DNA of 64,000 nucleotides from Sphaerisporangium sp040649355 (GCF_043197795.1 NZ_JBICTU010000005.1:277807-341806), one strand, 5' to 3'; shown: positions 8,045-18,703, counted from the stretch's first letter. Made by a program: numbers and translations. The notes: generated by a model not told the origin, from the letters alone.

Positions 8045-8139
8045 GGCGGCCGCTTCCGGCCGCCGGACACGCGGCCGCCCGCGTCCGGTGGACGCGGGCG
8101 GCCGGGATGGTGGTGGCCCGGAGCCAGGGGCTCCGGGCC
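8045..8139 (-). terminator. Stacked hairpins ending the GH18/beta-helix transcript
   Basis: Three inverted repeats lie between the ROK start and the stop of the gene at 8148: an 11-bp stem at 8115-8125/8129-8139, a perfect 14-bp stem at 8073-8086/8090-8103 with a GGT loop, and GGCGGCC arms at 8045-8051/8058-8064. None has a U-tract, as is common for high-GC actinobacterial terminators. Confidence 0.65.
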
Positions 8140-8147
8140 GGTCGCGA

Positions 8148-10367
8148 TCAGGGATAGCTGACGAGGTTGGCGACGTTGGTGGAGGAGTTGGACGGGCCTC
8201 CGGTGTTGTTGATGATGTGGCTGATGGTGCCGGTGCCGCCCAGGGACACCGTCACCAGGCTGTGGAACCGCACGCCCGGGGTGTTCGGCACCTCGAACGA
8301 GTGCGCCTCCACCACGCTGGGGTTGACGTTGAAGTAGGCGTAGCTGCCGAGGCCCCACGCTTCGTGGCTGGTGACCGAGTTGCCCACTTTGTACGCCGCG
8401 TACCCCTGGGTGCCGCCGTTCATCCACGCCGCCTGGTTCGGCGGGTCGTAGGGCAGCTCGTTCTGGTAGAAGTACGTGCGCCCGCCGTTGCCGTTCCAGA
8501 TGGTCTGGTACTGCTGGTAGTGCTCGACGAACAGGCCGTACATCGTCACGTCGTTGCCGTTGACGATCAGGCCGTTGGCGGCGGTGTTGGAGTTCCAGCC
8601 GACGCCACTGCCGTGGTCGGCACGCCACAGCCACATGTGGTCGCCGATGACGTTGGAGCTGTTGACGACCAGGCTCTGGCTCGCCTTGCCGACCCCCGCT
8701 CCGCCGATCCGGAAGAACATGTCGTGCAGCGAGGTGGGGTTGGCCGCGTGGCTCTGCGAGGAGCCGGACGGCCCGACCTGCATCAGGACCGGCGAGTTGG
8801 TGGTGCCGGCGTCGATGAGCAGCCCCGCGACCTTGACCCCGTCGACGTCGGCGACCGATATCGCGGTGACGCCGTTGTCGGGGATCAGCGTGGCCAGGCC
8901 GAGGCCGAGCACCACGGTGTTGGCGCGGGTCACCCTGATCGTGTCGTTGAGGTGGTAGACACCCGGGGTGAACAGCAGGTTCTTGCCCTGGGTGAGGGCG
9001 GTGTTGATGTCGGCCGCGGAGTTGCCCGGCTTGGCGACGAAGAACTGGTCGATCGGGATGGACGACCCGGCCGGCGCGCCGCCGGTCCAGGTCGTGCCCT
9101 GGGAGTTGGTGCGCAGCGCCGGCACGAAGACCTGGTAGGCGCCGGCCTGGTCGACGTAGAGGAACGGCTTCTCCCGGACGACCGGGGTCGTGCCCACCGT
9201 GGTGTACGGAGGGTTGGGGAAGCTGCCGGAGGGCGCGTTGGTCACCCCGACGAAGACCATGTTCCAGTTGGAACCCGTCCAGCTTCCCCACTGGGCGTTG
9301 CGCGACAGCCACTGCTGCTGCGAGCCGGAGCGCACCTGGCCGTCGATCTTGGAGTCGGCGATGAAGCCGCCGCTCGACCACCCGCCGTCGTCCAGCTGGA
9401 GGTTGCCGCGTACGTGCATGCGGCGGTACGGCGCGGCCTGCGAGACCGCCCACCGGTCGGTGCCGGAGGGAGGGGTGACCGAGAGGTTCTCGGCGCCGCG
9501 CCAGAAGTTCTGCGTCGCGTTGCCCTGGAACCAGTCGGCCTCGGCGTGCACGCCGCCGTTGATGGTGACGTTGTCGGGCGAAAGCCCAAGGCCCAGAACC
9601 TGGGTGTAGAAGCCAACGTTGACGTCGACGTTGTAGGTGCCCGGCTTGAACAGCAGCGCGAACCGGTTACCGCCGAACTGGTTGGTCTCCTGCTGGCTGA
9701 ACACCGAGTTCAGCCTGCTCTGGATGGTCGACGCCGGCATCGACGGGTCGAAGACGCTGACGTTCGGGCCGAGATCCGGGCCGTTGCCCGGCGGGGGGGT
9801 GGTTCCCATGGTGAAGGACTGGGCCGCCGTTCCGTTGCACGTGTACTGCACGAGCTGGACGCTGTCCGCCGTCGAGGCGGCGGGCACGTCCAGGCACTTG
9901 CCGCTGTTGCGATTCACGAAATGGTACGACCCACCGGCCTCCTCCACCGGCTGCCACTGCTGGTTGTTGCCGCCGGAGTACGACCACAACTGGATGGGGG
10001 CGTTGTCGGCCGTCGAGACGTTGGTGACGTCCCACGCCTGGGCGGCGTTGAGGTTGCTGTTGACGCGGTAGTAGCCGCCGCTGGTCGCCTGGAGCTGCCA
10101 CAGTTGCGCGCCCGAGCCGTTGCACGCGTACTGCTGCACCGCCGTGCCGTTGGCCGAGCCGGCGGCCCGCGCGTCCACGCACTTGCCGTTGCCCTTGTTC
10201 ACCACCGTGGTCCAGCCGGTCGGTACGGCCGCCGCCGCCAGGGCGGAGGTCGTGGTGGCTTCGAGGGAGGGGACGGTCGCGGCGCTCGCGCCGGGCGGCG
10301 TCACCAGGGACAGGGCGATCGTGGCCAGCGCCGCGAGGATGGCGGGGACCGGATGTCTCACTGACAT
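8148..10367 (-). CDS. Secreted ricin-lectin protein with right-handed beta-helix domains (GH55-like, probable beta-glucanase)
   Basis: 739 aa from ATG 10367 with GGGAGG upstream. Residues 1-30 are a signal peptide ending ASA-A. Residues 52-190 form a ricin B beta-trefoil with three repeats (KCVDARAAGSANG, QLWQL, NNQQWQP). Residues 205-739 contain a two-part beta-helix fold: FKPGTYNVDVNVGFYTQVLG begins the first part and the second restarts near FTPGVYHLNDTIRVTRANTV. Two tandem beta-helices occur in GH55 beta-1,3-glucanases; relatives of this protein are often named adenylyl cyclase or coagulation factor 5/8, which this sequence does not support. The catalytic residues were not identified. The gene follows the GH18 gene by 12 bp, so they share a transcript. 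Confidence 0.7.
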   Translation of the reverse strand: MSVRHPVPAILAALATIALSLVTPPGASAATVPSLEATTTSALAAAAVPTGWTTVVNKGNGKCVDARAAGSANGTAVQQYACNGSGAQLWQLQATSGGYYRVNSNLNAAQAWDVTNVSTADNAPIQLWSYSGGNNQQWQPVEEAGGSYHFVNRNSGKCLDVPAASTADSVQLVQYTCNGTAAQSFTMGTTPPPGNGPDLGPNVSVFDPSMPASTIQSRLNSVFSQQETNQFGGNRFALLFKPGTYNVDVNVGFYTQVLGLGLSPDNVTINGGVHAEADWFQGNATQNFWRGAENLSVTPPSGTDRWAVSQAAPYRRMHVRGNLQLDDGGWSSGGFIADSKIDGQVRSGSQQQWLSRNAQWGSWTGSNWNMVFVGVTNAPSGSFPNPPYTTVGTTPVVREKPFLYVDQAGAYQVFVPALRTNSQGTTWTGGAPAGSSIPIDQFFVAKPGNSAADINTALTQGKNLLFTPGVYHLNDTIRVTRANTVVLGLGLATLIPDNGVTAISVADVDGVKVAGLLIDAGTTNSPVLMQVGPSGSSQSHAANPTSLHDMFFRIGGAGVGKASQSLVVNSSNVIGDHMWLWRADHGSGVGWNSNTAANGLIVNGNDVTMYGLFVEHYQQYQTIWNGNGGRTYFYQNELPYDPPNQAAWMNGGTQGYAAYKVGNSVTSHEAWGLGSYAYFNVNPSVVEAHSFEVPNTPGVRFHSLVTVSLGGTGTISHIINNTGGPSNSSTNVANLVSYP

Positions 10368-10379
10368 GAGGCCTCCCGC

Positions 10380-11759
10380 CTAGAAGCCGGCAGTGATGCG
10401 GGTGAAGTCCCAGTTGTTCTGGGAGACGCCGCTGCAGGTCTCCGAGACGCCGCCGCCGGGGCAGGGGCGGTCCCGGTTCACCGACCAGAAGGCCAGCCGG
10501 GTCAGGCCCTTGGACTTGGCCCAGTCGCGGATCTGGGTCCAGATCGCGGTGGTGGTGACCTCCGACTGGTCGGACAGGCCGTTCATGCCCGAGATGCCCA
10601 TGTGCGCGTAGGCCTGCGCGTCGGTCCAGCCCCAGGCGCTCTTGAGGGCGTTCTTCAGGCCCTCGGAGGCGTTGACCGTGTTCTGGTACATGTTGGCGCC
10701 GCCGCCGAAGTCGAACGGCATGATCGTGTAGTTGTCGACGGGCACGTTCAGCGCCTTCGACTGGTTGATCAGCCGGATGCCGTCTCCGGTGGGGCCGCCG
10801 GTGCCGGTGCCGAAGGTGAGGGCGATCTTGACGTTCGGGTTGTTCTGCTTGACGATCTTCAGCCCGCCGAGGATGCGGTCCTGGACCGTGTAGTTGGAGA
10901 ACTCGTCGGTGTTCTCGATGTCGAAGTCGACCACGGCCGGGCCGACGGCGTTGATGACCTGCTGCACGGCGCCGGCGAAGGCGGAGGACGAGGAGCAGTT
11001 CGGGCCGAGCTTGTTGCCCGACCAGCCGCCGAAGGAGACCTGCACACTGCCGCCCGCGCCCTTGATGGCCGAGATCGTCTGCGCGTCGACACCGCCGGTC
11101 AGCGGCCGGGAACCGTCCCACATCGGGTTGCAGCCGCCGCCGGACAGGATGAAGGCCATGGTGAACGACTTGACCCCGGTGGCGCTCATCACCGAGGTGG
11201 CGCTCGGCGGGCTTCCCCAGCCCATGTAGAGGTACGGCGCGCCGGGCATCTTGCCGGCCGGGGGCGGGGGCGTGGTGCCGCCGCCCGGCAGGGTCCACTT
11301 CTGGTTGGCGCTCGCGAAGCAGTCCCAGATCTGCAGGGGGGTGCCGTCGGCGGAGCTGGGGCCGGTGGCGTCGAGGCACTTGCCGAGGGCGCGCAGGGTG
11401 CCGTCGGATCCGGCGGTCCAGGACTGGGCCGCGCTGCCGTTGCAGTCGTAGATCTGGACCTTCGTGCCGTTGGCAGTGCTCGCGGCGTTGACGTCGAGGC
11501 ACTTGCCGAGGGCGCGGATGGTGCCGTCGGTGCCGACGGTCCACTGCTGGGCGGCGCTGCCGTTGCAAGTGTAGAGCTGGACCTGGGTGCCGTTGGCACT
11601 GTTGGCCGCGGCGACGTCGACGCACTTGCCGCCGTAGCCGGTGATCTGGCCGGTGGCGGCCCACGCGGGGGACAGGCCGGTCAGGACGAGGGCGAGGGCG
11701 GCCACGAGGGCGCCCAGGAGCAGCCGGAGGCGGGAGGAGCCAGAGCGTTCGGGATTCAT
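10380..11759 (-). CDS. Secreted GH18 chitinase-like enzyme with N-terminal ricin B lectin domain
   Basis: 459 aa. Residues 1-35 are a signal peptide (PAWAA). Residues 38-157 form a beta-trefoil lectin with three QxW repeats (QQW, QSW, QKW). A Pro-rich linker at 158-170 leads to the GH18 barrel at 173-459. The catalytic motif is intact: VVDFDIE with D278, D280 and proton donor E282, and the SFGGW strand motif precedes it. It should hydrolyse chitin or a related GlcNAc polymer outside the cell. The DNA for its lectin domain is a near copy of the one in the GH30 gene. Promoter at 11903-11932; co-transcribed with the beta-helix gene downstream. Confidence 0.88.
   Translation of the reverse strand: MNPERSGSSRLRLLLGALVAALALVLTGLSPAWAATGQITGYGGKCVDVAAANSANGTQVQLYTCNGSAAQQWTVGTDGTIRALGKCLDVNAASTANGTKVQIYDCNGSAAQSWTAGSDGTLRALGKCLDATGPSSADGTPLQIWDCFASANQKWTLPGGGTTPPPPAGKMPGAPYLYMGWGSPPSATSVMSATGVKSFTMAFILSGGGCNPMWDGSRPLTGGVDAQTISAIKGAGGSVQVSFGGWSGNKLGPNCSSSSAFAGAVQQVINAVGPAVVDFDIENTDEFSNYTVQDRILGGLKIVKQNNPNVKIALTFGTGTGGPTGDGIRLINQSKALNVPVDNYTIMPFDFGGGANMYQNTVNASEGLKNALKSAWGWTDAQAYAHMGISGMNGLSDQSEVTTTAIWTQIRDWAKSKGLTRLAFWSVNRDRPCPGGGVSETCSGVSQNNWDFTRITAGF
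11288..11645. repeat. 358-bp direct repeat, copy A (ricin domain of the GH18 gene)
   Basis: Aligns without gaps to 11962-12319. By eye there are about 22 differences in 358 positions, clustered at both ends and in one patch near 11399-11420, with an identical stretch of roughly 150 bp in the middle. Confidence 0.85.
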
Positions 11760-11886
11760 CGGGGGGTGCCTCTTCCTAGAGGTCAGAGCTTTAAATAAGC
11801 AGTGGAAGAAGGGGTGGCGGGCGGGTTCCTCGGCTCCCTTCCTGCGGGCCGGGTGGGCAGCCCCGGCCTACAGGAAAGGTTCTTTC

Positions 11887-11908
11887 TTATTTCACGACCC
11901 GAATTTAA
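11887..11908. promoter_or_regulatory. Candidate ROK operator, copy 2 (GH18 promoter)
   Basis: Minus-strand reading TTAAATTC-N5-GTGAAATAA, an imperfect palindrome that covers the -10 hexamer of the GH18 promoter. It matches 17 of 22 positions of the site upstream of GH30. Confidence 0.5.
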
Positions 11909-11932
11909 CGCTTGTGGGCCACCATGAGTCAA
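11903..11932 (-). promoter_or_regulatory. Promoter of the GH18/beta-helix operon
   Basis: On the minus strand TTGACT (11932-11927), an 18-bp spacer, then TTAAAT (11908-11903). This is a good vegetative sigma-factor match and its -10 lies inside the candidate ROK operator. The resulting leader is about 140 nt. Confidence 0.6.
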
Positions 11933-11953
11933 GGGGTGCGTTGGCGTGGGCGC

Positions 11954-13801
11954 TCAGGCCTGCAGGGTCCACTTCTGGTTCGCCGCCGCCGTGCAGTCCC
12001 AGATCTGCAGGGGGGTGCCGTCGGCGGAGCTGGGGCCGGTGGCGTCGAGGCACTTGCCGAGGGCGCGGAGGGTGCCGTCGGCGTTGAAGCTCCACGACTG
12101 GGCCGCGCTGCCGTTGCAGTCGTAGATCTGGACCTTCGTGCCGTTGGCAGTGCTCGCGGCGTTGACGTCGAGGCACTTGCCGAGGGCGCGGATGGTGCCG
12201 TCGGTGCCGACGGTCCACTGCTGGGCGGCGCTGCCGTTGCAGGTGTAGAGCTGGACCTGGGTGCCGTTCGCGCTGCTCGCCCCGGCGACGTCGACGCACT
12301 TGCCGCCGTAGCCGGTGATGGCCTTGCCGCCGGTGCCGCCGCCCGACTGCGTTCCCGACCAGGTGAAGGTGGCCGAGGTCTTGGTGGGCAGGCTGTAGGT
12401 GAACGACTGGCCGCCCCAGTTGACCTTGACCGACTGGGTGCTCCCGGTGGTGTTGTACGCGATGAGCGCCTTCGACCCGTCCGGGTTCTTCCACGCCACG
12501 TTCTTCACCGAGGAGTTGGCGGTGGAGTCGACGCGGTACGCCCCGGGCTTCACGAACTTGGTGAGGTGGCCCATGGTGTAGTACTCGATCGTGTAGTCGA
12601 CCTGTCCGCTGCGGGCGTCACCGTTGTGGACGGTGATCAGGCCGGTGCACGTGCCGCACCCGCCGTTGTGCGGGCCCTGGTTCTGGTCGACGGCGAGGCT
12701 CCACTTGACCCAGCTACGGTCCCAGTTCCGGGTGTAGTCGATCAAATTGTTCATGTCCTCGGTCTGCTGGTCCGGGATCCAGTTGCCGCCCGAGTGCTCC
12801 GTCATGTACGCGTTCACCTGCGGATACTGGTTGTGTACCGTGGTCTGCGTGGTGACGTCGCCGCCGTACCCGTGCCAGGCGATCCCGCCGAACAGCGGGT
12901 CGTTGCGGATGGCCGTGTCGGCCAGCAGCGGGGCGGCCCAGGTGTTGTAGGCGTCCCAGTTCCAGTCGTTGACGAGCGTCTTGGTGGTGATCCCCGCGCT
13001 GCGGAAGGCCGGCCACAGTGCGCTCTTGATGAAGTACTGCAGGCCGGAGGTGTTCCAGTTCATCGACGGGTACCCGGCGCAGCACGTGGGCTCGTTCTGC
13101 GGCGAGACGTAGTCGATGCGCACCCCCTGGGCCTGGTAGGCCTGGATGTACCTGGCGAAGTACTCGCCGTACATGCCGTAGTACTGCGACTGCAGCCAGC
13201 CCTGGCTCCAGGCGTTGTTGTCCTTCATCCAGGCCGGCGAGCTCCAGGGCGAGGCCATGATCTTCAGCGCCGGGTTGAGCGCCTTGGCCTGCTTGGTCAG
13301 GGGCAGTACGTCGGCGAGGTCATGGTTGATCGAGAACCCCGTCAGGTCGCAGCACGTGTCGTCGTAGGAGTAGCTGGACCGGGCCAGGTCGGAGGACCCC
13401 ATGGGGTTGCGCACGAAGCTCAGGCCGATGCCGTTGTTCGGGTCGAACAGCTTCTGCATGACGGCGGTGCGCGTGCTCGCGCTCAGCGCGCCGCTGCTGT
13501 TCATCAGCCAGGCGGCGGTGTCGGTGAACGACGCGCCGCCGCCCTCGAACTGCTGGTAGGTGGTGTTGTCGTTGACGGTGATCGTCTGGGACGCCGAGGG
13601 GCTGGTGGCCGCGAACGCCACGGGCGCCTGCTGCTGGAGGCCCCTGGTCACCGTGCGGCCCCCCGAGTCGGAGGTCGTCGTGAGCCAGATGTTCACGGTC
13701 TCGCCGGCCGCCTGCGCGGCCGGGGCCTGAGCGACACCCAGCCCCACCCCTGCCAGCAGCAGGGCGAGGGGCAGGGCCAGCCTGGATCTTGGGAAGGGCA
13801 T
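11954..13801 (-). CDS. Secreted GH30 glycoside hydrolase with C-terminal ricin B lectin domain
   Basis: 615 aa from ATG 13801, which has GGAG 6-9 nt upstream; upstream in-frame codons to 13861 lack a site. Residues 1-32 are a signal peptide (AQAA). Residues 60-485 form the GH30 barrel and side sheet: GASFTDTAAWLM, SPWSSPAWMKDN, acid/base E237 in SPQNEP and nucleophile E335 in YMTEHSGG. GH30 members act on beta-1,6-glucan, glucosylceramide or xylan; with GH18 and glucanase-like neighbours, fungal-wall beta-1,6-glucan is the most likely substrate. A Gly-rich linker leads to the lectin at about 489-615. That lectin lies at the C-terminus here but at the N-terminus in the GH18 protein. Confidence 0.88.
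   Translation of the reverse strand: MPFPRSRLALPLALLLAGVGLGVAQAPAAQAAGETVNIWLTTTSDSGGRTVTRGLQQQAPVAFAATSPSASQTITVNDNTTYQQFEGGGASFTDTAAWLMNSSGALSASTRTAVMQKLFDPNNGIGLSFVRNPMGSSDLARSSYSYDDTCCDLTGFSINHDLADVLPLTKQAKALNPALKIMASPWSSPAWMKDNNAWSQGWLQSQYYGMYGEYFARYIQAYQAQGVRIDYVSPQNEPTCCAGYPSMNWNTSGLQYFIKSALWPAFRSAGITTKTLVNDWNWDAYNTWAAPLLADTAIRNDPLFGGIAWHGYGGDVTTQTTVHNQYPQVNAYMTEHSGGNWIPDQQTEDMNNLIDYTRNWDRSWVKWSLAVDQNQGPHNGGCGTCTGLITVHNGDARSGQVDYTIEYYTMGHLTKFVKPGAYRVDSTANSSVKNVAWKNPDGSKALIAYNTTGSTQSVKVNWGGQSFTYSLPTKTSATFTWSGTQSGGGTGGKAITGYGGKCVDVAGASSANGTQVQLYTCNGSAAQQWTVGTDGTIRALGKCLDVNAASTANGTKVQIYDCNGSAAQSWSFNADGTLRALGKCLDATGPSSADGTPLQIWDCTAAANQKWTLQA
11962..12319. repeat. 358-bp direct repeat, copy B (ricin domain of the GH30 gene)
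   Basis: Second copy of the lectin-coding segment at 11288-11645, same length and orientation, about 94% identical by eye. Each copy itself contains three diverged units of about 120 bp, the beta-trefoil repeats. Confidence 0.85.
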
Positions 13802-13916
13802 GCGGATCTCCATCTGGAGGAGGAGTGAAGACCTGCCGTACGGCCCTGCCCGGCATCGCACTGGCGTGAAGCAGTGGTAACACGCCCGAAACGGGGGCGC
13901 AACGCCTATCCCCGGA

Positions 13917-13938
13917 TTAAATTCACGATGTGAAAAAA
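13917..13938. promoter_or_regulatory. Candidate ROK operator, copy 3 (GH30 promoter)
   Basis: Plus-strand reading TTAAATTC-N5-GTGAAAAAA, about 115 bp upstream of the GH30 start. It overlaps the U-tract of the geosmin synthase terminator. Confidence 0.45.
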
Positions 13939-13978
13939 AGCGCCCGGCACCTGAGGCCGTTCACTCGGTGCCGGGCGC
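13933..13978 (-). terminator. Intrinsic terminator of geosmin synthase
   Basis: A perfect 12-bp stem GCGCCCGGCACC (13940-13951 with 13967-13978) is followed on the minus strand by seven T residues (13939-13933). This is a textbook rho-independent terminator placed 7 bp after the stop codon. Confidence 0.92.
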
Positions 13979-13984
13979 CCGCCT

Positions 13985-16228
<2,244 letters not shown>

Positions 16229-16615
16229 AGGCGTGCCTACTCTCTTGAGCCGACGACTGCTGCGGTTCACTTATGGTGACGACACTGGCACCGAGGGTAC
16301 TGTACGGCAACGTCCGGGTAAGCGATATCCCCGCACTCTCCCAAGCGCCGCCTCGTACGGCCGGCCCGTCCGGGTCCGATCGGCGGTCGCCGCCGTTCCG
16401 TGAGCGTTCCTGACTGAATCGGTTCATGTCCGGTGTCCCCGAGGGGTCCAGAGGGCGGCGCGGAGGGGCGCCGTCCGGCGGTTGATCCTGGTATGTGCGG
16501 CGCGGATGGATCTTCGGGCCGCCGTCGTCCCTGGTCGGCGGGATGTCCTTCGGCACCGCCGATAACCGGCGTCCTGGGCGTCCACCGCCGCGACGTCTCG
16601 AACGTGTCACGGCTA

Positions 16616-16644
16616 TTGACAGGGCGGACAAGGAAATTTTACGT
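16616..16644 (+). promoter_or_regulatory. Promoter upstream of the ABC importer operon
   Basis: TTGACA (16616-16621), a 17-bp spacer, then TTACGT (16639-16644), in a short AT-richer patch. It would give a long leader of about 225 nt containing the operator at 16779. Confidence 0.55.
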
Positions 16645-16778
16645 TCTCGGTACTTATCCGGTTCAGCAAAAACGTCGAGACCCGGTCCTGGTCTCACGCC
16701 GGCCGACTGCTCCGCGACCACGAACGAGGTGTGACCACCGGCGGTTCAGAGCTGGGAGTGTGCGCGCGAGTCGCAGCG

Positions 16779-16792
16779 TGGGAGCGCTCTCA
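16779..16792. promoter_or_regulatory. CelR/CebR-type operator, one mismatch
   Basis: TGGGAGCGCTCTCA differs in one position from the 14-bp palindrome TGGGAGCGCTCCCA bound by the cellobiose-responsive LacI-family repressors CelR (Thermobifida) and CebR (Streptomyces). The perfect version lies at 33127 before a GH12 cellulase. Confidence 0.7.
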
Positions 16793-16874
16793 CAGTTCCG
16801 CGGGGCTCAGCGGATCCATCGGGGCTTGGCAGGCACGCGGACCTCCGCCGCACAGGCGGGGGAAGGAGAGACAG

Positions 16875-18632
16875 ATGCGTAAGCGGGTGCGGATCATGAT
16901 CCCGCTCCTGGCGGCCGGCATGCTCGCCGCCGGCTGTACGGGCGGCGGATCGACGCCTGCCCCCCAAGGCTCCGGGGCGGCGGGCGCGCCGTCGGCCGGC
17001 CCGGCGAACCCCAATGCCCTGCCGCGCAACGAGACGCTGTACACCAGCGGCACGCAGTGGGGGCCGCCGGCGAACTTCAACCCGATCAGGGAGTGGGACT
17101 CGGCCACGGGCACGAAGGGCCTGGTCTACGAGACCCTGTTCCACTTCGACCCCAACGCGGGCAAGCTCACCCCGTGGCTGGCCGAGAGCGGCGGCTGGAC
17201 CGACGACACGACCTACGAGGTCAAGATCCGTGACGGCGTCAAGTGGTCGGACGGCACGCCCTTCACGGCCAAGGACGTCGCCTTCACCTTCGGGCTCGGC
17301 AAGATGGAGACGATCCCCTACCACAACGTCTGGGAGTGGCTGAAGAACGTCGAGGCCACCGACGACCAGACCGTGAAGTTCACCTTCTCCACGGCCAACT
17401 ACCAGGAGTGGGACTTCAACCTCTACAACCGGGCCATCGTGCCCGAGCACCTGTGGGGCAAGCTCTCGGAGGAGGACGTGCTCAACGGGGTGAACGAGAA
17501 CCCCGTCGGCACCGGCGCGTACAAGTTCTCCGGCCACGACCAGGACCGCGCCGTTCTCACCAAGCGCGACGACTGGTGGGGCAAGACCGCGCTCAACATG
17601 GACCCGAAGCCGAAGTACATCGTCGACATCGTCAACACCAGCAACGAGGTCGCGATGGGCCTGCTGCTGCAGAAGGGCATGGACCTCAGCAACAACTTCC
17701 TGCCCGGGGTGGCGAACCTGGTCAAGGGCAACTTCGGGCTCACGACGTTCTACAAGGAACCGCCGTACATGCTGTCGGCCAACACGGCGTGGCTGGTGCC
17801 GAACACCACCAAGAAGCCCATGGACGACGTGGCGTTCCGCAAGGCCCTGGCGGCCTCGGTCGACACCAAGAAGATCGTGGAGGGCGTCTACGGGAACCTG
17901 GTGAAGGCGGCCAGCCCCACCGGCCTGCTGCCCCAGTGGGACCAGTTCGTCGACCAGGGCGTGGTGAGCCAGAGCGGCTTCTCCTACGACAAGGACAAGG
18001 CCAAGAAGCTGCTGGCCGACGCGGGCTACAAGGACCGCGACGGCGACGGGCTCGTGGAGAACAAGGACGGCTCCAAGCTCAGCCTGACCCTCATGGTGCC
18101 GTCGGGCTGGACCGACTGGATGGAGGCCGCGCGCTCGATCGCGGCCAGCGCCAAGGAGGCGGGCATCAGCGTCACGCCCGACTTCCCGGACTACAACGCG
18201 CTGGTCGAGAAGCGCGGCAAGGGCGACTTCGACCTGGTGATCAACAACGAGCGCCAGCTGTCGAACTCGCCGTTCACCTACTACCAGTACGTGTTCCAGC
18301 TGCCCGTGCAGAAGGTGCAGAACACGGTCAACTTCGGGCGCTACGAGAACAAGGCGGCCTGGGAGCTGGTGCGGAAGCTGGACCAGGTCAAGACCGACGA
18401 CATCGCGGGCATGAAGGCGGCCGTCTCGGCGATCGAGAAGATCCATCTGGACGAGCTGCCGATCATCCCGCTCTGGTACAACGGCCTGTGGGCCCAGTCC
18501 AGCACCGGCACGTGGAAGAACTGGCCCTCCTCGGCCGAGGGGGCGCCCAAGTCCGCACCGGTGATGTGGCGCAACTGGCTGGAGATGGGCGGGTTCGAGA
18601 CCCTCACGCAGCTCCAGCCCGCGGCCTCCTGA
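16875..18632 (+). CDS. ABC transporter substrate-binding lipoprotein, family 5 (Opp/Dpp/cellobiose type)
   Basis: 585 aa from ATG 16875 behind GGAAGGAGAG. The signal peptide ends in a lipobox LAAGC with C21, so the protein is lipid-anchored. The body is SBP_bac_5: YETLFHFDP, YEVKIRDGVKWSDGTPFTA, AFRKALAASVDTKKI, then a long C-terminal lobe. Family members bind peptides, nickel or oligosaccharides such as cellobiose and beta-glucan fragments. The operator at 16779 suggests a cello-oligosaccharide or other beta-glucoside ligand here. It is the first gene of a five-gene importer; a hairpin after its stop (18645-18685) may raise its level over the permeases. Confidence 0.9.
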   Translation: MRKRVRIMIPLLAAGMLAAGCTGGGSTPAPQGSGAAGAPSAGPANPNALPRNETLYTSGTQWGPPANFNPIREWDSATGTKGLVYETLFHFDPNAGKLTPWLAESGGWTDDTTYEVKIRDGVKWSDGTPFTAKDVAFTFGLGKMETIPYHNVWEWLKNVEATDDQTVKFTFSTANYQEWDFNLYNRAIVPEHLWGKLSEEDVLNGVNENPVGTGAYKFSGHDQDRAVLTKRDDWWGKTALNMDPKPKYIVDIVNTSNEVAMGLLLQKGMDLSNNFLPGVANLVKGNFGLTTFYKEPPYMLSANTAWLVPNTTKKPMDDVAFRKALAASVDTKKIVEGVYGNLVKAASPTGLLPQWDQFVDQGVVSQSGFSYDKDKAKKLLADAGYKDRDGDGLVENKDGSKLSLTLMVPSGWTDWMEAARSIAASAKEAGISVTPDFPDYNALVEKRGKGDFDLVINNERQLSNSPFTYYQYVFQLPVQKVQNTVNFGRYENKAAWELVRKLDQVKTDDIAGMKAAVSAIEKIHLDELPIIPLWYNGLWAQSSTGTWKNWPSSAEGAPKSAPVMWRNWLEMGGFETLTQLQPAAS

Positions 18633-18644
18633 CCGCATGATGCC

Positions 18645-18690
18645 GCCCCCTCCTCTTCCCTCGCACGGCGCGAAGAGGAGGGGGCCTTTC
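18645..18690 (+). terminator. Intra-operon terminator/attenuator after the binding-protein gene
   Basis: A perfect 14-bp stem (GCCCCCTCCTCTTC at 18645-18658 with its complement at 18672-18685) is followed by CTTTCT. It lies in the 71-bp gap between the binding protein and the first permease. Confidence 0.8.
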
Positions 18691-18703
18691 TGGGAGACTT
18701 CTC

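Larger units (their letters stand above)
16229..16874. other. Divergent control region between geoA and the ABC importer
   Basis: No gene was found in these 646 bp. It holds a sigma-70-type promoter at 16616-16644 and a CelR/CebR-like box at 16779-16792, both reading toward the importer. The geoA side has no clear hexamers. Confidence 0.5.

Noticed and set aside
7284..10364. A continuous plus-strand open frame of more than 1,000 codons
   Set aside because: It lies opposite the beta-helix gene and part of the ROK gene. The minus-strand frame has a signal peptide, lectin and beta-helix motifs; the plus-strand product is low-complexity Arg/Ala/Val/Gly sequence, as expected for an antisense frame in high-GC DNA.
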